From: Anseranas semipalmata
Taxonomy: Eukaryota > Chordata > Aves > Anseriformes > Anseranatidae
Direction: 5' to 3'
Assembly: GCA_013399115.1 (NCBI GenBank)
Contig: VXAA01003307.1
Location: forward strand, 249,091 to 313,090
DNA length: 64,000 bases
Part shown: positions 1-13,215 of the stretch, in pieces
How positions within the stretch are numbered: the first letter of the stretch is position 1
Layout of the letters: the number at the start of each line of letters is the position of its first letter
Made by a program: the position numbers and the translations under genes
Notes under the pieces: generated by a model
Databases searched by the model: none
What the model was told of the DNA's origin: nothing
The model's input: only the letters and a program-made list of their open reading frames with translations

Positions 1-1247
1 ATACTAATCTCCTGCCCCACACATGCCCCACTGTAATCACAGCAGCATTTCAATCTGCTTCACATTAGACGTAACAGCCAATCTCATTTGCAGTCTAAAT
101 TTTTTATTTTAAATAATTCAGCGCTCCGTCAAACGTCTCATTCGTCTCTCTCTTATTAGCAAGTCAGCTCAGTATCCTAATGGCAACTTAGCCGTGCTGA
201 AGGTAGCGTTGTGCAGTCGCAGGACAGCAGCTCGAGCAAAGGGTTGGAGTAGAAAAAATCTTTCAGCCTTTCTTGGCTGCAAAGGGGAGATGAATCTGGG
301 GAAGCCAGAATCTATATTAATCAGCATTTTTTCCACACCAAAATGGAAAGGTCAAGCTGCCTCGTAACTGGCCAGGAAAAATTAGCCACAAATTAATTCA
401 GCTGCAGTTCAGGGACAGAACATCAATTCATCTACAAACAGAATGAGGCTTTTAAATACATAAATGCTTGTGGCTTCAGAAACCTCACCCAGATATTTGC
501 ATTCAAAAGCATTAGTTCCTATAAAAGCACAGAGAATACCAGATCCTAGCTTTAACGTGTTTCCTAAAACACAAGGCTGTATGCAGGAAGAATACAAAGG
601 AGAGGAAGCACACGCTGCATAATTTAGAAAAACAGATTTCTTTTAAAATTTTCCTCTTTATTCCCAGTGAGATGCAATACTTTCCATTTTATAACCCTTT
701 GGATCACAGTAAAATGATCCCACAGGCCCTCACAGGCAAGGTCATCATACACAGATTTTCTATTACAGGGCACTAGCGGCATTTCACAACTGTCTTTTTA
801 TGCACTTCTGCCTCTCCATCCAGACTATAAATTGTTACAAGGCCCTGGGGCAATCCAGCTGTATACTCCATTCAAATCAGGCTTCAAGGAGAAAGCACCA
901 CAGTCAAGATGCTTCAATCAAGTAAACATACAGGCACAAAGGGCAACTGCATCACAACAAATAATGTTTTCTTTTATAGGGCAAATTCGCCGTTTTTCTA
1001 TTTTAAAAGCACCGCAAGTTTCTCTCTGATGCTCGGATTCAAAGTGTAGCCCATTAGCATTTTAAATGTGACACCAAATTAAGTTGAAACACGATAAATC
1101 AGAAGCATGCTGCTAGAATCCATTTGCTGGTTGGGTTCTCTCTGAGGGAAAAAAGGAAAACCTTAAAAAGGAAAGCTGGACTCATTTATCAAACACTGGA
1201 AATTCATATCAAAAAAAGGTTTAAATCGGACAGGATTAGAGAGCAGA

Positions 1248-1266
1248 TTTATTATTATTATTATTA
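1248..1266. repeat. ATT trinucleotide microsatellite
   Basis: Five to six uninterrupted ATT units followed by ACTAG. It is a short simple repeat in intron and likely polymorphic. Confidence 0.9.
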
Positions 1267-4200
1267 CTAGAGGGCAAGGTGTATTTTATTTGCATACATT
1301 AGCTCGTACCGTGGTCAGAGGCAGCTCGTTAGTAACACCAGCAGCTATGCGGAGGTCCTGGCTGACAGTGACCACCCTTTGATAGGGTTTGTTGTTTACT
1401 AAACTTCTCGTTTCACCTCCAACTGTTATTGCAGAGAAAAAGCATGAACTTCTTGGCTGTCAGATCCCCCTTCTCTTTCAGTCTGGATGTGGCTTTCTTC
1501 CCTTTCAACTTAGAAGTTAAGTTGGGATGCCTTTGTTGCAGTAAATTCATCAAACCTTATATTCAAAACACTTTCAATACACTTGTAAATGTAATGTTCT
1601 GTGATTAGCTGTGTTTTCAAACCAGTACTCTTACTGGGGATGGAAGTTAGAATTTAGGCAGTTCTGCATTCTGTTTTGCTTCTTTCTGCCAAAACTCTAG
1701 TATTCAGTAATCTCATTTCACTAGCGATACAGAGAAGCATTTCCAACATCCAACACTCCTTGCCTAACTCAAATTAAATATCAGTAGTAGTAATCAAAGC
1801 AGGGTACACGTGCTTTTAGGTGCATCACAATTAAAATATTCGTATTTTAAATGCAACTACTATTGTCGTGTCATATTTAAGCCAACAGCTGGTTATTTGT
1901 AATAAAGTCATCTCATAACCCCAAATCACCTCTTTTTTTGGTCATAACCCCCCGAAGCAGCTATACTACGGCTGGCTGAGCAGGCAGTGCACACCACTAG
2001 GCAGACCAAGAGCTTGGTGCAAGGTGCCCACGTCTCTGCTCCTCTGCACAGAGCTAGAAATGTTTGCTCTGGTAAGTTCTACTGGGCTTAAAAGCAAAGC
2101 TCCTGCTGGATTTCTCACTCATAACCACCCAGAGCTCTCCCTAAAGCAGGTTAGCTCATACCCAGCTCCACGAGGGCAGCCTCCTTGGCCAGCCACAGGC
2201 GCTGCCAGCGCACAAGAGGAGTGCAAGCAGGAAGAGAAGGCAGCAGGGCGATCCTCGGCTTTACAGCACCAGAGGTTTCCACACCAAATAAATTAACTCC
2301 TTGACAATTTCTAAAACGCCTCCTCCTGCCTCTCCGGCAGACCCACTGAACACAAACGGCAAATTATTGCAGCAAGTCAGCCCTGCCAGCGTACCCTGCG
2401 CATCCTGCCTGAACACCCTTAGTACCAAAAGCCACTCGCTGTCTGGAAAGGGAAACAAAACCCAGTATGTTTCCTTTTCTCCTAAGCTCCTGAGAATAGA
2501 GGAAACTGCTGCTACTAGTACTGCCAAAGGAAAGCGGCCCTGACAGGACATCGGGATGCTCACTGATACTGGCAGGATTGGATTTTTGCTTTGAACAAGA
2601 CTTATTCTGGAAGCGATTCTTTCAGGATGCATCAGCAACAAAAGAGGTGGCTTCTTACCTTTTATCAACCACCCTGCAAACTGCTGATTTCCATAGCTTC
2701 TCCTGCAAGCCACCGATCCATGCTGTAACAAAGAGCTTCGTCTTTTCTAGATCTTTCGCAGCGGTTACAAGCCGCTGGCTAGCGCTACGTACCGCCTCCT
2801 CCCCTCCCGTCTGCAGGACCGAGAGCAGCTTCCTTCCAGTTCACTGGGGTCCTCCACAGGAGAGCATCAAAAGCCATCTCAATGACCACTGTGCATGCAT
2901 ATTAACTGAGTGGCTGTATATTAATTGGATTTTCTTCTACAAGTCAGTCATCTAAGTTTTAATCATGTATTCATATCATCTGGAAGTAATCACAATCAAC
3001 ATTTTAATTAAGATAAAGGGAATGGACTGAATTTTAGGACTTGTTACCATTAACAAAGAGATTAAGAGAAACTTCACTTTAGAAAGATTATAACAAAGGC
3101 TTTAACTACAATAGAAAACCACGAAATACTAGTATTTCATTAAAAACTACAACTATGAAGCTATATCCTCAGTCTGCTGCAAAGCCAAATCTGTTTCTTC
3201 ACATGGCCTTGTCCAAAAGGAATTCAGTGAGAGTGTCTATTTTCAAAGTCTAGCCTTTAATTAAAAAAGCGTAAAAGAAAGGCCATGGGCTGTGTGTGAG
3301 AAGCCAGAAATATTGGTGTGTGAAAGAGAAACACGAGTGCCTGAGCAGATCCTTAGCTATTTGCACAAGAAATTCAAGATAATATTCTTCTGCCAGAAAC
3401 TCAGAACAAGGAGATCAAATGGATTTTGGCCAGGTCTGACTGACTCTTGGCAGAGCTTAGACTTCAATTCATAGACCACAATAATATTAAGATCTTGTAT
3501 AGGATAAGTAACTGAAACTGGGCTTAATTCTGAAGGACTCCATGAAATGACTGAAGACAGTATCAATTTTGGAAAATCAGCATTTAGGGAGATGAAGCAA
3601 CATTCGATTCCCAGCTACTTATTTCAGAACCACTGAAGTTCAAAACCCAGTTGTTATTCTGCTGTCTATGCTCTGATCAATGTATTTGTAAAACCAAAGA
3701 GTATTTAAGAAATTCTTTGTGAAGGCTGCAGATTTTGAGCATTTTTGACCCGAAAATTAAACTGAACAAAAAGTATGCTGCAAAAGAGAGCACCTTCCCT
3801 TACCCAAGCCCTTTCGTAACTTTGTGATGACTAGAGAATTTGTATTTATGACAGCAACATGCTGCTTCTGAAAGAGCTGCCTTGTCAGAAATTCAGCGGT
3901 CCTATTGCCGAGTTCAGTCAAAAGCAGCAGGCTGCTGTACAGGAGACATCTCAACGTGCACAGCCTCGGTAGTGGTTCTCACACAAAGAAAAACTAATCC
4001 GTAAAAACATGTGGGAACGATTTTAAAACATGCACCTCAGCATTAATTGCTTCTATTTTATTGACCTGCACATGCAACTTAAACCCCGAGCTGTAAGACT
4101 GTTCTAAACCAAAACAACAGCAAATGAACCCTGAATTAAACACTACTGGCTCCTGGTTTTACTACGCTCCCTTACACCATTTTCCTCCTCGCAGCTGTTC

Positions 4201-4553
4201 AAGTCAAGTTGTGTCGATGAGGTACTACAGCCCCGCTAGTGTGCCCTCTTCCAAGCTGTATCCGCACAGCCCAGCTTTCCAACTACACTTTGCTGCTTCT
4301 CATCAGGAATATCTGTAAAGTAACTGACACCGTAAGATGGCCAAGACAGGCTTAACAAGAAATGGCTGAGGGAGCGCTTCCCCAAGAACAAAACAGGGTT
4401 AGAGAAGTTGCTTCGGAGCTACTTGTAGCCTCGCACGATCCGGATTTACGGCACATCGTTTACAGCCAGGTAAGCGCGCCCTGCGAAGCAGCAGGGCTGG
4501 CTTCCATGCCGCCCACCGCAGAGAGGGGACTGATATCCAGCTAAAGCCCCTAC

Positions 4554-4644
4554 CTAAGATAAGAAACCAGAAACAGGTTTAAGCATTGCTTCACTGTAGG
4601 TGGTTCCTAAATCAAAGTCCTTGAGGATAATCAGGTCTTCCATC
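4554..4644 (-). other. Exon-like segment, possible poison or alternative exon in RERE intron
   Basis: A 91-nt minus-strand segment has a good acceptor (ATTGTCTTTCAG|G) and a donor (TCTTAG|GTAGGG). Spliced after RERE residue 132 (phase 0), it would add ten residues (DGRPDYPQGL) and then a TGA, predicting a truncated protein or nonsense-mediated decay. In another frame, an ATG directly after the acceptor opens MEDLIILKDFDLGTTYSE and continues to a TAG at the donor. Neither peptide matches a family I know. Exon-like signals of this quality also arise by chance in long introns. Confidence 0.25.
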
Positions 4645-7600
4645 CTGAAAGACAATAGTGCTAATCCAGAGCAAAATGAATTAACACTAAAGAGAGGTTA
4701 AGACAGTGTTTCACATCAATAAGTGCACAAAATAACCCAAGCAGTAGAGGGGAAGAGAAAAACTAGTAACTTGTTTTGGTTTAAGTACAGTCAGCTATCT
4801 CATACTTTTCTGATGGATTAAGGCAATTTCAGTTTTAAAACTTACGTTCAGCCATTCAACATTGATGAAACAAAGCAAACAGGAAGCATTTATGGCATAT
4901 CACCTCCTTTGGCACGACCTGCCACCCATCACGTTCTCCAATGGAAGGAAAAGAAAGCTGCGTTTGTAACAGTCAGTATTTGCAAGTATAGTAAATACTT
5001 CAGGAACTGAGGGGAAAAAAAAATAAACCAGCAGATTTCCAAAGATCTTGCTCCTCATAACATTTGTCTACTGCATAATGCTCAACAAAATATCAAACCA
5101 TCACAAGTAGCATTAAAAAAATAACATTAAAGAAACAGCATGAGCACCGCTCGCCCTGGGCGAGCAGCCGAAGCGCGGGATAAGGGGGGACCCGAGGAGC
5201 GAGCTCTGCAGCACGGAGCAGCACGGGTGCGACCAAAAGGCGCTGCGGCGTGGCACAGCACCCATCACAAAGAGAGCCAGTGTTCACTTTAGGCACCCCA
5301 CATCTCTTTGCTTTGGGGAACGCGTCTGCTCCAGTGCTATGTAATTTGTATCTCAGCAACCTGGCTCTGTAAGGAGCTGAAAAAAACAATTGTCCTTGTC
5401 CAAGCAAGATGAGATTCCCAGGAAACGCTTCCCATGCCTCTCTCAATGCTTTTCCACCACCTCCTGCTGTTTCTCTTCAACAAAAAATAGGTTAAGCAAG
5501 CAGGTTACTATATGCTAGTGCAGAAATCAAGCTTTCTACTAAAAACACGATGTCACGCTCAGGTTTATAAGTGAAAATGTGCATGTTCTTAGCACAAGAG
5601 TTCTACGGTCATCAGTGCACAATACCCATGCCAAGCGTACACCTGGGTATTTCCAGGGTGAAACTTAAATCCCATTGTAACCAGTGCTACCTTATATTAA
5701 CAAGAAAAAGTCTCTTAGTGAAGACATCTGGTAGAATTAAAAAAAATAAAAATAAAGTAATGACACTGTCTGGAAACCTATCATTTTTTTTTCTTCCAGC
5801 AGCTCTATTACTGCACTGTATTAGATCTGTGCATCCCTGGAATTTAATAGATCTCTGCACAGAGGAAGGTTTGCCAACTAGATCTGGTTCAGATCAGGCT
5901 ACAGTGGGTTTGGCAGCATTCTTTGCCTCTGAAGAGCAATCAATAAAATTACCTTCACACTACGATCTGCTGACTGCCAGATTTACAGACTTCCTCTGGA
6001 ATACTGTTCAAACACAGTTGAGACGGTTTGTCACAGGGCTACCAATCATCTTTGCATCTGGATCACTGTGCCTCTATCAGTACTGACAGATACTGGTAAT
6101 CAATTCTAGAGAGGCTGTCGCAGAACGAACACAAGGAGAAAGTTGGTCAAAATTAATGCAGTTGCTAAAATTTGCTATCATTTCAGCAAACCCCAGCTTG
6201 TGAGCACCAAACAGAGAAATAGGAGCAAAATTCTCAATTATGTGAAGACAAAATAGATTAGAAGGCAAAAGGATAATATGACCTATGAAAACAGATTTTA
6301 TTTTTTGAATGGAATAAGGAAGCACACAGGGTTCAACAGGAACTGGACCAATCCTACTCGAATTTGTCAAAAAACAGGGAGAGAAAGACGTCTCTGCATG
6401 TTTTCCCTGCTATCCTTTCCCCCATCCATCCCGACATCCTACAACTTTTGAAGCTAAAAGGCTCCTACAATGGGCAGCTGGTTTTTGAACCCAGCACTCA
6501 GATCTCAGCATGCAGCCCACAGCTGAAAGCTGCAAGTGAGTTTTCACTCCCTCCCAGCTTCTGCATGCCATCAGCTTTATAAAGCAAAGTTCAGACAGAT
6601 AAAAATAACAGAAGAGATCCAAGACAGGGTACCTTAAAAATACTGTTACCTCACTCCTGACTTGCAACCCTTTGCTTGGGTCCTCAGCAAGCACTGCATT
6701 AGCTTGGATCCTAAAATAATACTGTACTCGAAAGGAATTGTATCTGTTTAGAAGAGGAGCTTTTCAGAGCAATTGTCATTTTGTGGCAAGGCTAAGTAAA
6801 AGTGTATTTGTACTTGCTGTGGCATCTTCCACTGAAGAAAAGCACAAATGAAAGCTTCCCTAAAAACACACTACTTTGTACCCTGCAGTATCCTTCCCAT
6901 CACACATCATTCTAAACAACAAAGAAACCTGAGAATTTGACTGGTTTCTTAAAAATCCACCAGTAAAATGAGCTGCAGTTATGCAGCAATTCTACAAGCG
7001 GCACACAATACTGCAGCAAAACATCAGGGAGCATCAGGGAATTGCCAGAGGCTACCGAAGCACCTTCCATTCATATTTATCGTACCACACCACCAATAAG
7101 AAAAGCCTCCTGTTGTATTAACTCGAGTTAAAGGCATGCAAGTCAGCCCCAAAGTGCCCAGGGCATGCAGCGTGCTTGGGAGCCCTTGGCTTTGGTCCTC
7201 CAGTTGCCCACAACAAGCTTGGGAACCAAATCTGCTGCTCCTCCTGCCAAGCTCAGCTCATCCTAATCCAAGAGCCAATGATTCACAGAGGGAATGACCA
7301 GCCTCCGCAGCACCACGGCCCTGCTCCACGCGAAGCAGCACGCAGCAACAAAAAGCAGGATGGCAATAGAGGCAGATGACAAACAGCAGTAAGTACAGCT
7401 TCATCACGAGGATTTTATGGCCACTGGTGAAGTGCAATCATTCTTCAGGAAAGCAAAAGAACTGCTCCTTTAGTATCATTTTTAGAAGAATAGATTTGTC
7501 TTAATGTCAAGAGAAACTAGTGATGGAAGTATAAACTAATGCAAGAAAGTATACCATTTTAGCTGCAATAATTACTGGAACTGCATAGAGCACACATATG

Positions 7601-9020
7601 AAAACCAGTTACTGGCTTCTGTGTCACAAGATCTAGACACCAGAATACAAGCTGCTCTGAAATTACTTGTAGTGTCCGTGCTTCTGGAGCGGTACAACTT
7701 CAAGCTGTAAGTGATCTCACCCCATTTTCCTAAATCACTCCAGTATTTGTGAAAGTGAAGCAGGCAAAACAGCTCTAAAACAGAGATGCTCTTTCTAATA
7801 CGACTAATAACATGAAAGAGAGAGAGTCCATTGAGAAGCAATACAGCACTATTTCAGTATTTTCTTCTGCTTTCTTCGCCTCCTTCAACCTGTTTGTCGA
7901 AATGTAGAAAGCTTAAATGCTACAGTAGAAGACTTCATAAAACCAGTTCCTAGCTCTGCAATAAACTTGAAATCATATCCAATTATGACTTAAGGTCTTA
8001 CTGGAAAGAATGAGTTAAACTCCAATTTACTTCAAGAATAGAACTGAATAGTACTCGAGCCTCTTCCCAAGAATGACCCTTTTTACCCTGCAAGATAGCG
8101 CACACATATCACACAGCATTTGTCATCTCAACTCCTCCCCACACCTTTTTAGCAGTAAAAATAAAAATAAAATAAAAATCCACTTTTGTGTCTGAACTGC
8201 ACCTAGAACAGGAAGTATAGGCTAAGACTCATACATGCAGCCAAAAACTTTTACTTTATGATAACCAAAATGATAATATACTTAATTAGTAGGCGACATT
8301 TCAAAGCTGTTGACTTGATTTCTTCCCTGCTTCACTTGACATGTTCAGCCGAAGGCAAAACAAGACTGTTTTCCTGTTGGTATCTGGCACTAGGAGAAGA
8401 GAAATCAAGTGTCCTTTCCACTGTACATCTTTCCTTTTCCCAGCAGTAAAATCAACAGTGACAAATGCACTGAAGATTCATCTTTGCAAGCATAATCAGC
8501 ATCAAAGGGTTGGTTTGTTTTTTTTTTTTGGTTTTGTCATTTCTACAAGTTCCTTTTATGCATTATGTCAGCAAGAAAAATCTAGCAGAAGAATTAAAGA
8601 ACTCAGAGCAGGCAAAAGTAAACATAAAGCAATGATACTATTTCCATTTGAAAACACACGAAATTGCCAGCAACACTGATGTCATATCCTTTGCCCATTG
8701 AAAACATGAGAAAAGAGAAACCACTCCAAAATGTTTAAAAGACATACTAAAACATAGTGGAACACCCCTCCCACATCGCTTTGCGATAAGCTTTAACGTG
8801 TTGCATTAGACCAATGCTGACAACAGAAGCTTCAGCTTTTTTTGTTGCTGTTAACCCTGGGCAAGTAACGCAACTCAGCAGGAACTTCTGCCCAGAACAG
8901 CAACTATCACATCGGAATTGCATCCATCACAAAAGCACCTGCTAATGTGCAAGAGCAGGATAAATGCGGCTTAAATTGTTAGAACCTGTTAACTGAAAGT
9001 CCAACGACTCCTTAAAAAAT

Positions 9021-9045
9021 GAGAGGGAGAGAGAGCAGAGAGAAG
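9021..9045. repeat. GA-rich purine tract
   Basis: An imperfect GAGAGG/GAGAGA tract in intron. Such tracts can bind GAGA-type factors or form triplex DNA, but nothing nearby suggests a function. Confidence 0.7.
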
Positions 9046-10049
9046 GCGCACGAGAGCGAGCCCACAAGTGCCCAACAGTAGCACGGACATCAACACTGAA
9101 AAGTCTACATGTTCTCCTTTGCTGTGGTCTCACAAAAAAATAAGCTTCTATGGATTAAAGTGGAAGATCTGAGTAAGAAAGCTTGGAAATGAAGCTAAAT
9201 TCCAAAGGCAGCAGACAGTAGGTGATCTGCATGTGCAGACTACACACTGGCAGCACGGACTGCTCGGTACGTACTCAGAACTTCCCACAACCAGCAGCAA
9301 CAGCTGCTCCCCCCCAGCGTCCTGCTCGCGCTCCCCAAAGCGGGGTGCCGGCCGCAGGAAACAGGGGTGCCAGATCTGTGCGGTGGCCTCCCGCTCTGCA
9401 CCGCAGCGAGCGCCCTTTTGTGCGCCTAGGGCACACCGAGAAAGAAGATGTTTAACGTTTTAAGCACACAATTTGGGATAAAAAGGGGCAAACCACAACT
9501 CCAGCTCCTTTGTTCTGGCACAGGTCCCCAAGCTTTTCATTTTTAAAGAAGAAAACACTCCATCAATCTTAAATGTTGTTTTATCTCTAGCCGACAGGCT
9601 CCGTCACGTTGGCCTAGCGTCTCTGCACCTTCAGCGGAGTCCCCGGGTGAGCTGAGCCAGCAGGCTGCCCCGGCCAGCCCGCGTGCTTCGCTCCCACCAC
9701 TGTGCCCTACGGCCCTGGAGATAAAGGCACAGCCGGATCCAACTTCCCAGGAAAAGCTGTTAACTCCCCGTGCCACAACCTGCCAAAAGCACGCAACTCA
9801 AAGTTGATTTCCCTGTGGATTACAAGCCTTATAATGAAGCAGACCACAATTTGAACTCTGTAGCCTAGTTAATCAACTAAATCTATACAAGCAGAGATCA
9901 CGGTCTTAACAGCAAAGCTACTACTATTTCAGAAGCTAAAAGGATTACTCGGGAGCTACGGGAAGAGATGCAGGCTAAGAAATGTTGCCATCTCACTGGA
10001 GAACGGGGCGGGGAAAAGGAGAAGGAGGAGATGTGAAAATTTTTCTTAC

Positions 10050-10120
10050 CAGTTTGAAGTCTTGAATGCTGCAGATGAAATACGGGGTATTCGGCCGGCG
10101 ACTTTCAATATATACGCAAT
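10050..10120 (-). CDS. RERE: RERE second coding exon, start of the BAH domain (residues 109-132)
   Basis: A 71-nt exon completes Asp109 (G|AT) and adds 23 codons reading [19 protein letters not shown] (110-128) and then DFKL (129-132). This is the first beta-strand region of the RERE BAH (bromo-adjacent homology) domain, a chromatin-interaction module. The acceptor is TTTAAAG and the donor is CTG|GTAAGA in phase 0. The exon keeps the frame only with the phase-1 donor at 30401, and the joined peptide VVYRPG-D-CVYIE is what RERE has across this junction. The exon is short and lies in AT-rich intron, so ORF-length filters miss it. Its CG-rich centre (CGCCGGCCG) differs from the flanks. The next BAH exon, expected to contain KRDHLLMNVKWYY, is not in the window. 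Confidence 0.96.
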
Positions 10121-13100
10121 CTTTAAAAAAACAAGATTTTAAAATAATGGAAATTAACTTCTGTACCTCAAAGAACGAACATAAAAACAGGATAAATTAA
10201 AAACAGCCTATGCTTAGAAAGAGCCACCATTTCATTTGCATAACATGTAATTTATTCCAAGTGCGATCTAAAAATAGAAACTAGATGCTTTATGATGATA
10301 AATAAGGGAATTAGCTGCATAAAGTAATTTTGATTTGAATAGACATTTTGCTAGAACAACAACAGGAAGTCATACAAGACCATTGCGAATGCAGTTAATA
10401 GAACGACCAGGTCACAACCTATGAACCAGATCAAAATAAGACAGGAAGCTGATCAGACCTTTTGTGGTTAACTTGGCATTAAGAACCTAGCACTAACGTA
10501 TTTTCTCTTCTAATTGTAAAGAAAACCAAGGCAACCAATGGCAGATGAAATACAGCAAACTAAATTAGATTTACCTCAGGGAAGAACTGCGCTTTCTCAA
10601 ATTACATTTGACATGACAGAAACAGAGTAATTACTTTTGTTTGCTTTTGACAACTGGACTCTACAAGGTTGCTGTAAAATAAGGTTTGTTGTATTAAAAA
10701 CAGTCCTGGCAATAATTGCAACAAAAGCAGTGCCTCAGAATAAAATTACAGCATGGATGGGAAAGAACTGCCTGATTAATGATAACGCCCTCAGAAATCA
10801 AAGTCCACAAGCTTGCTAAAGGCAGAGATGCTGCTCCCAAAGCCAAGCAGATATTTAAAGGACAATCATTGTGTTCTCCTATTATCTCCAACAGAAAACT
10901 GCCATTCAAAGACACAAGACGCAAAGAACACCAGATATTTGCACAGGACTCTCCATGAACCTACCTACATTTGTACAGAAAAATACTGAAGTCAGTTTTT
11001 GTAAGGCACGTTTCAAAACACAACTAAAGCCCCGCTTCCTGTACGGAACACCCAGAAGCTATTCACAACAAACAGCTTCTGGTTCTCGTGCTCCTCAAAG
11101 AACACTCCTAAGGATGCAGCATCATTGTTTATATCCATAAAACATAAATCATCATCTTCCTGGGAGGAAAGAAAAACAAAACACCTCACTCATCACCTGA
11201 AACCCAACCCGCACTTCGGAATTCTCTTGCCATGGAGAGAGAGCTCCAAGATCAATCAAGAAGAAAGAAACCCAGCAGCTATTCAGCAGCAGTACCTTTG
11301 AACCATCAGAATTCTTCGCAGCTACACCAACCAAGCTGGAAAGAGGCCAGGCATTTAAAACCCACAGCATTTTCATGGCATACACCAGAGTTAGGCCGTT
11401 GTGCATCTGATTTTAGGTGCGGCAGCAGATACCCCGCTGCAAGGGGAGGCGTTCAGTACCCATCTCCGCTGACTTTGGGGAACTGCTGTTTCGCCAGGAT
11501 CAGAGCAGCTCTGCTGGCAAACCAAGCTCTAAATGCAGTCAGCACCTTTCCCCCATTTCTGCCCTGTTTGTTGCAATGGGGCCTGGACTTGCTGCTTTTG
11601 GCTCAAACACAGCCATGGCCAGCAACACCAGGTTATGGAAGTATTCCAGTAAAAACACCCGGACCTTCATTTTACAGGCAAGAAACCATAGCCCCAGGCA
11701 GTCAGCTGAAAAGCTGAGGCTGAGATTTCAGAAAGGTGGTGTTTTCTGTTTTTTGTTGGTGGTGGTGGTTGGTGAGGGTTTTTTGGTGTTTTTTTTTGTT
11801 TGTTGGTGAAGCAAGGAAATGAAGCTTTGAGCTACAACCCAACACCTCACCCTATAAAGGCCCATCCTACACTGGGACATTTCGGAGCACAGAATCTGTG
11901 TTCTGCTTATACCAAAAGACATTTGTTTCCATCTCGGCAGTGAGACCAGAAGGGGAAAAGCAGGAAATAGTTCTAGCTTTCCTACCAGCCACTTAAAATC
12001 AAACTATGAAAGTATTTTTTCCTTTATCTTCCTTTTCTACATCTTTACCTTCCTAAATACCGTTTCAGATCATCTCCAGGAATTTGCAGGCAGGCCCATA
12101 TTTTGTCCCATGTCAGCAGCACGTCAAGGCATTTTAGTCCAGATTTCTAAAAACAACTATTCCCAGAAGCGTTACACCTGGAAGTTAGGCATGTCATGTT
12201 TCACATCCAAAACTCTTCACTTCCAGCATCCTCATTACAGGCACTACCCACCAGATTAACACTTTTTTTTTTTTAATTGCAAAGCCACACAAGCAGAGCA
12301 GCAGTACCTCTTTTCCCCAGTAGATCAGAAAATAACCTCTACACACTAGTCTCAATGTAAGCCTGCTGGTCAGGATAGCTGAAGTTGCACATTCAATGGA
12401 AGGAACCCAAAGACAAAGGTATTTCTCAGTTTTACTGACCAGGATTTCAATCTAGACTGGAAAAGACGCTGGTCTCCAGGAGGTTACAAATCAGGTTGGT
12501 GTCAGAGCACATGAGTATCAAAGTCAGGCAGAAGGTCACCTTGACTTGTGCACTCCAGAAGCTCTCCAGCTGACAAGCACAGCTCACCGTGGCCCACATC
12601 CCCAGAGACCACGAACAGCTAAAAGCAATCACTTCAACTGTCACCAAAACCTTGCTACGAGCGCTCGAGTATCGGGGGCTTTTCAAAGAGAAATGGGAAA
12701 AGGTTACCTAGACCCTCCTCCTCTTCAAAGGAAAATCCATTTAGCACAAATACTATTTAGTGGTGAACACATCAGGCAATTAACAAACCGAAACCCACGG
12801 AGCACAAGTTCACAGATCACAGGCTTGGGGGCATCTTGTGACCACACAGAGGGGGTCGGGGGCACACAAGGAGCCCCCGGGACCGCGCGCGCTGCCGGAG
12901 AGCAGCCGCCCTCCTCGATGCCCTAACCCCAGCCGCTCACACACGCGGCCGCGTCCTGCTGGTTCATCATGCGGCCACAGTAACAACCGAAGCCCAAAAA
13001 GCCAAGTGTCAGATTTCTGCTCACAACGCCATTATTTATAAAACAGGCTCCATCCACCACCAACTGCACTGCTAACCGCTTCACAACAGCATCTGATAAG

Positions 13101-13124
13101 GCCAAGAAGCCTGACAAAATGGAT

Positions 13125-13215
13125 TTCTTTTTTAAACTGAAAAATATATTGCTTGTTTTATAATAGGAATCAAAGAGAGGATTAGAATCTGGATTACTGA
13201 AATCATAATTTTATC
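13125..13215. promoter_or_regulatory. Block with paired GGATTA motifs, candidate enhancer
   Basis: Two bicoid-class (OTX/PITX-type) GGATTA sites lie 12 bp apart (13179-13184 and 13191-13196), next to CAAAGAG and an AT-rich ATCATAATTTTAT stretch. About 220 bp to the right an ATAAATAAACA forkhead-like motif occurs in similar sequence. The spacing is suggestive, but GGATTA is short and common. Confidence 0.22.

Larger units (their letters stand above)
1..10049 (-). other. RERE: RERE intron following the second coding exon (partial)
   Basis: The sequence from the donor at 10049 to the left edge is intronic. I looked on the minus strand for the rest of the BAH domain and did not find it. The sequence is mostly AT-rich and unique. 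It holds an ATT microsatellite near 1.25 kb, an exon-like segment at 4.55-4.64 kb (listed separately), a purine GA tract near 9.02-9.05 kb and a short GC-rich patch near 9.3-9.4 kb. None of its open frames shows a domain or a family I recognise. Confidence 0.85.

Noticed and set aside
5571..6086. 171-codon plus-strand open frame
   Set aside because: Composition matches intron. It contains a poly-Lys/Asn stretch from A-rich DNA and has no recognisable domain.
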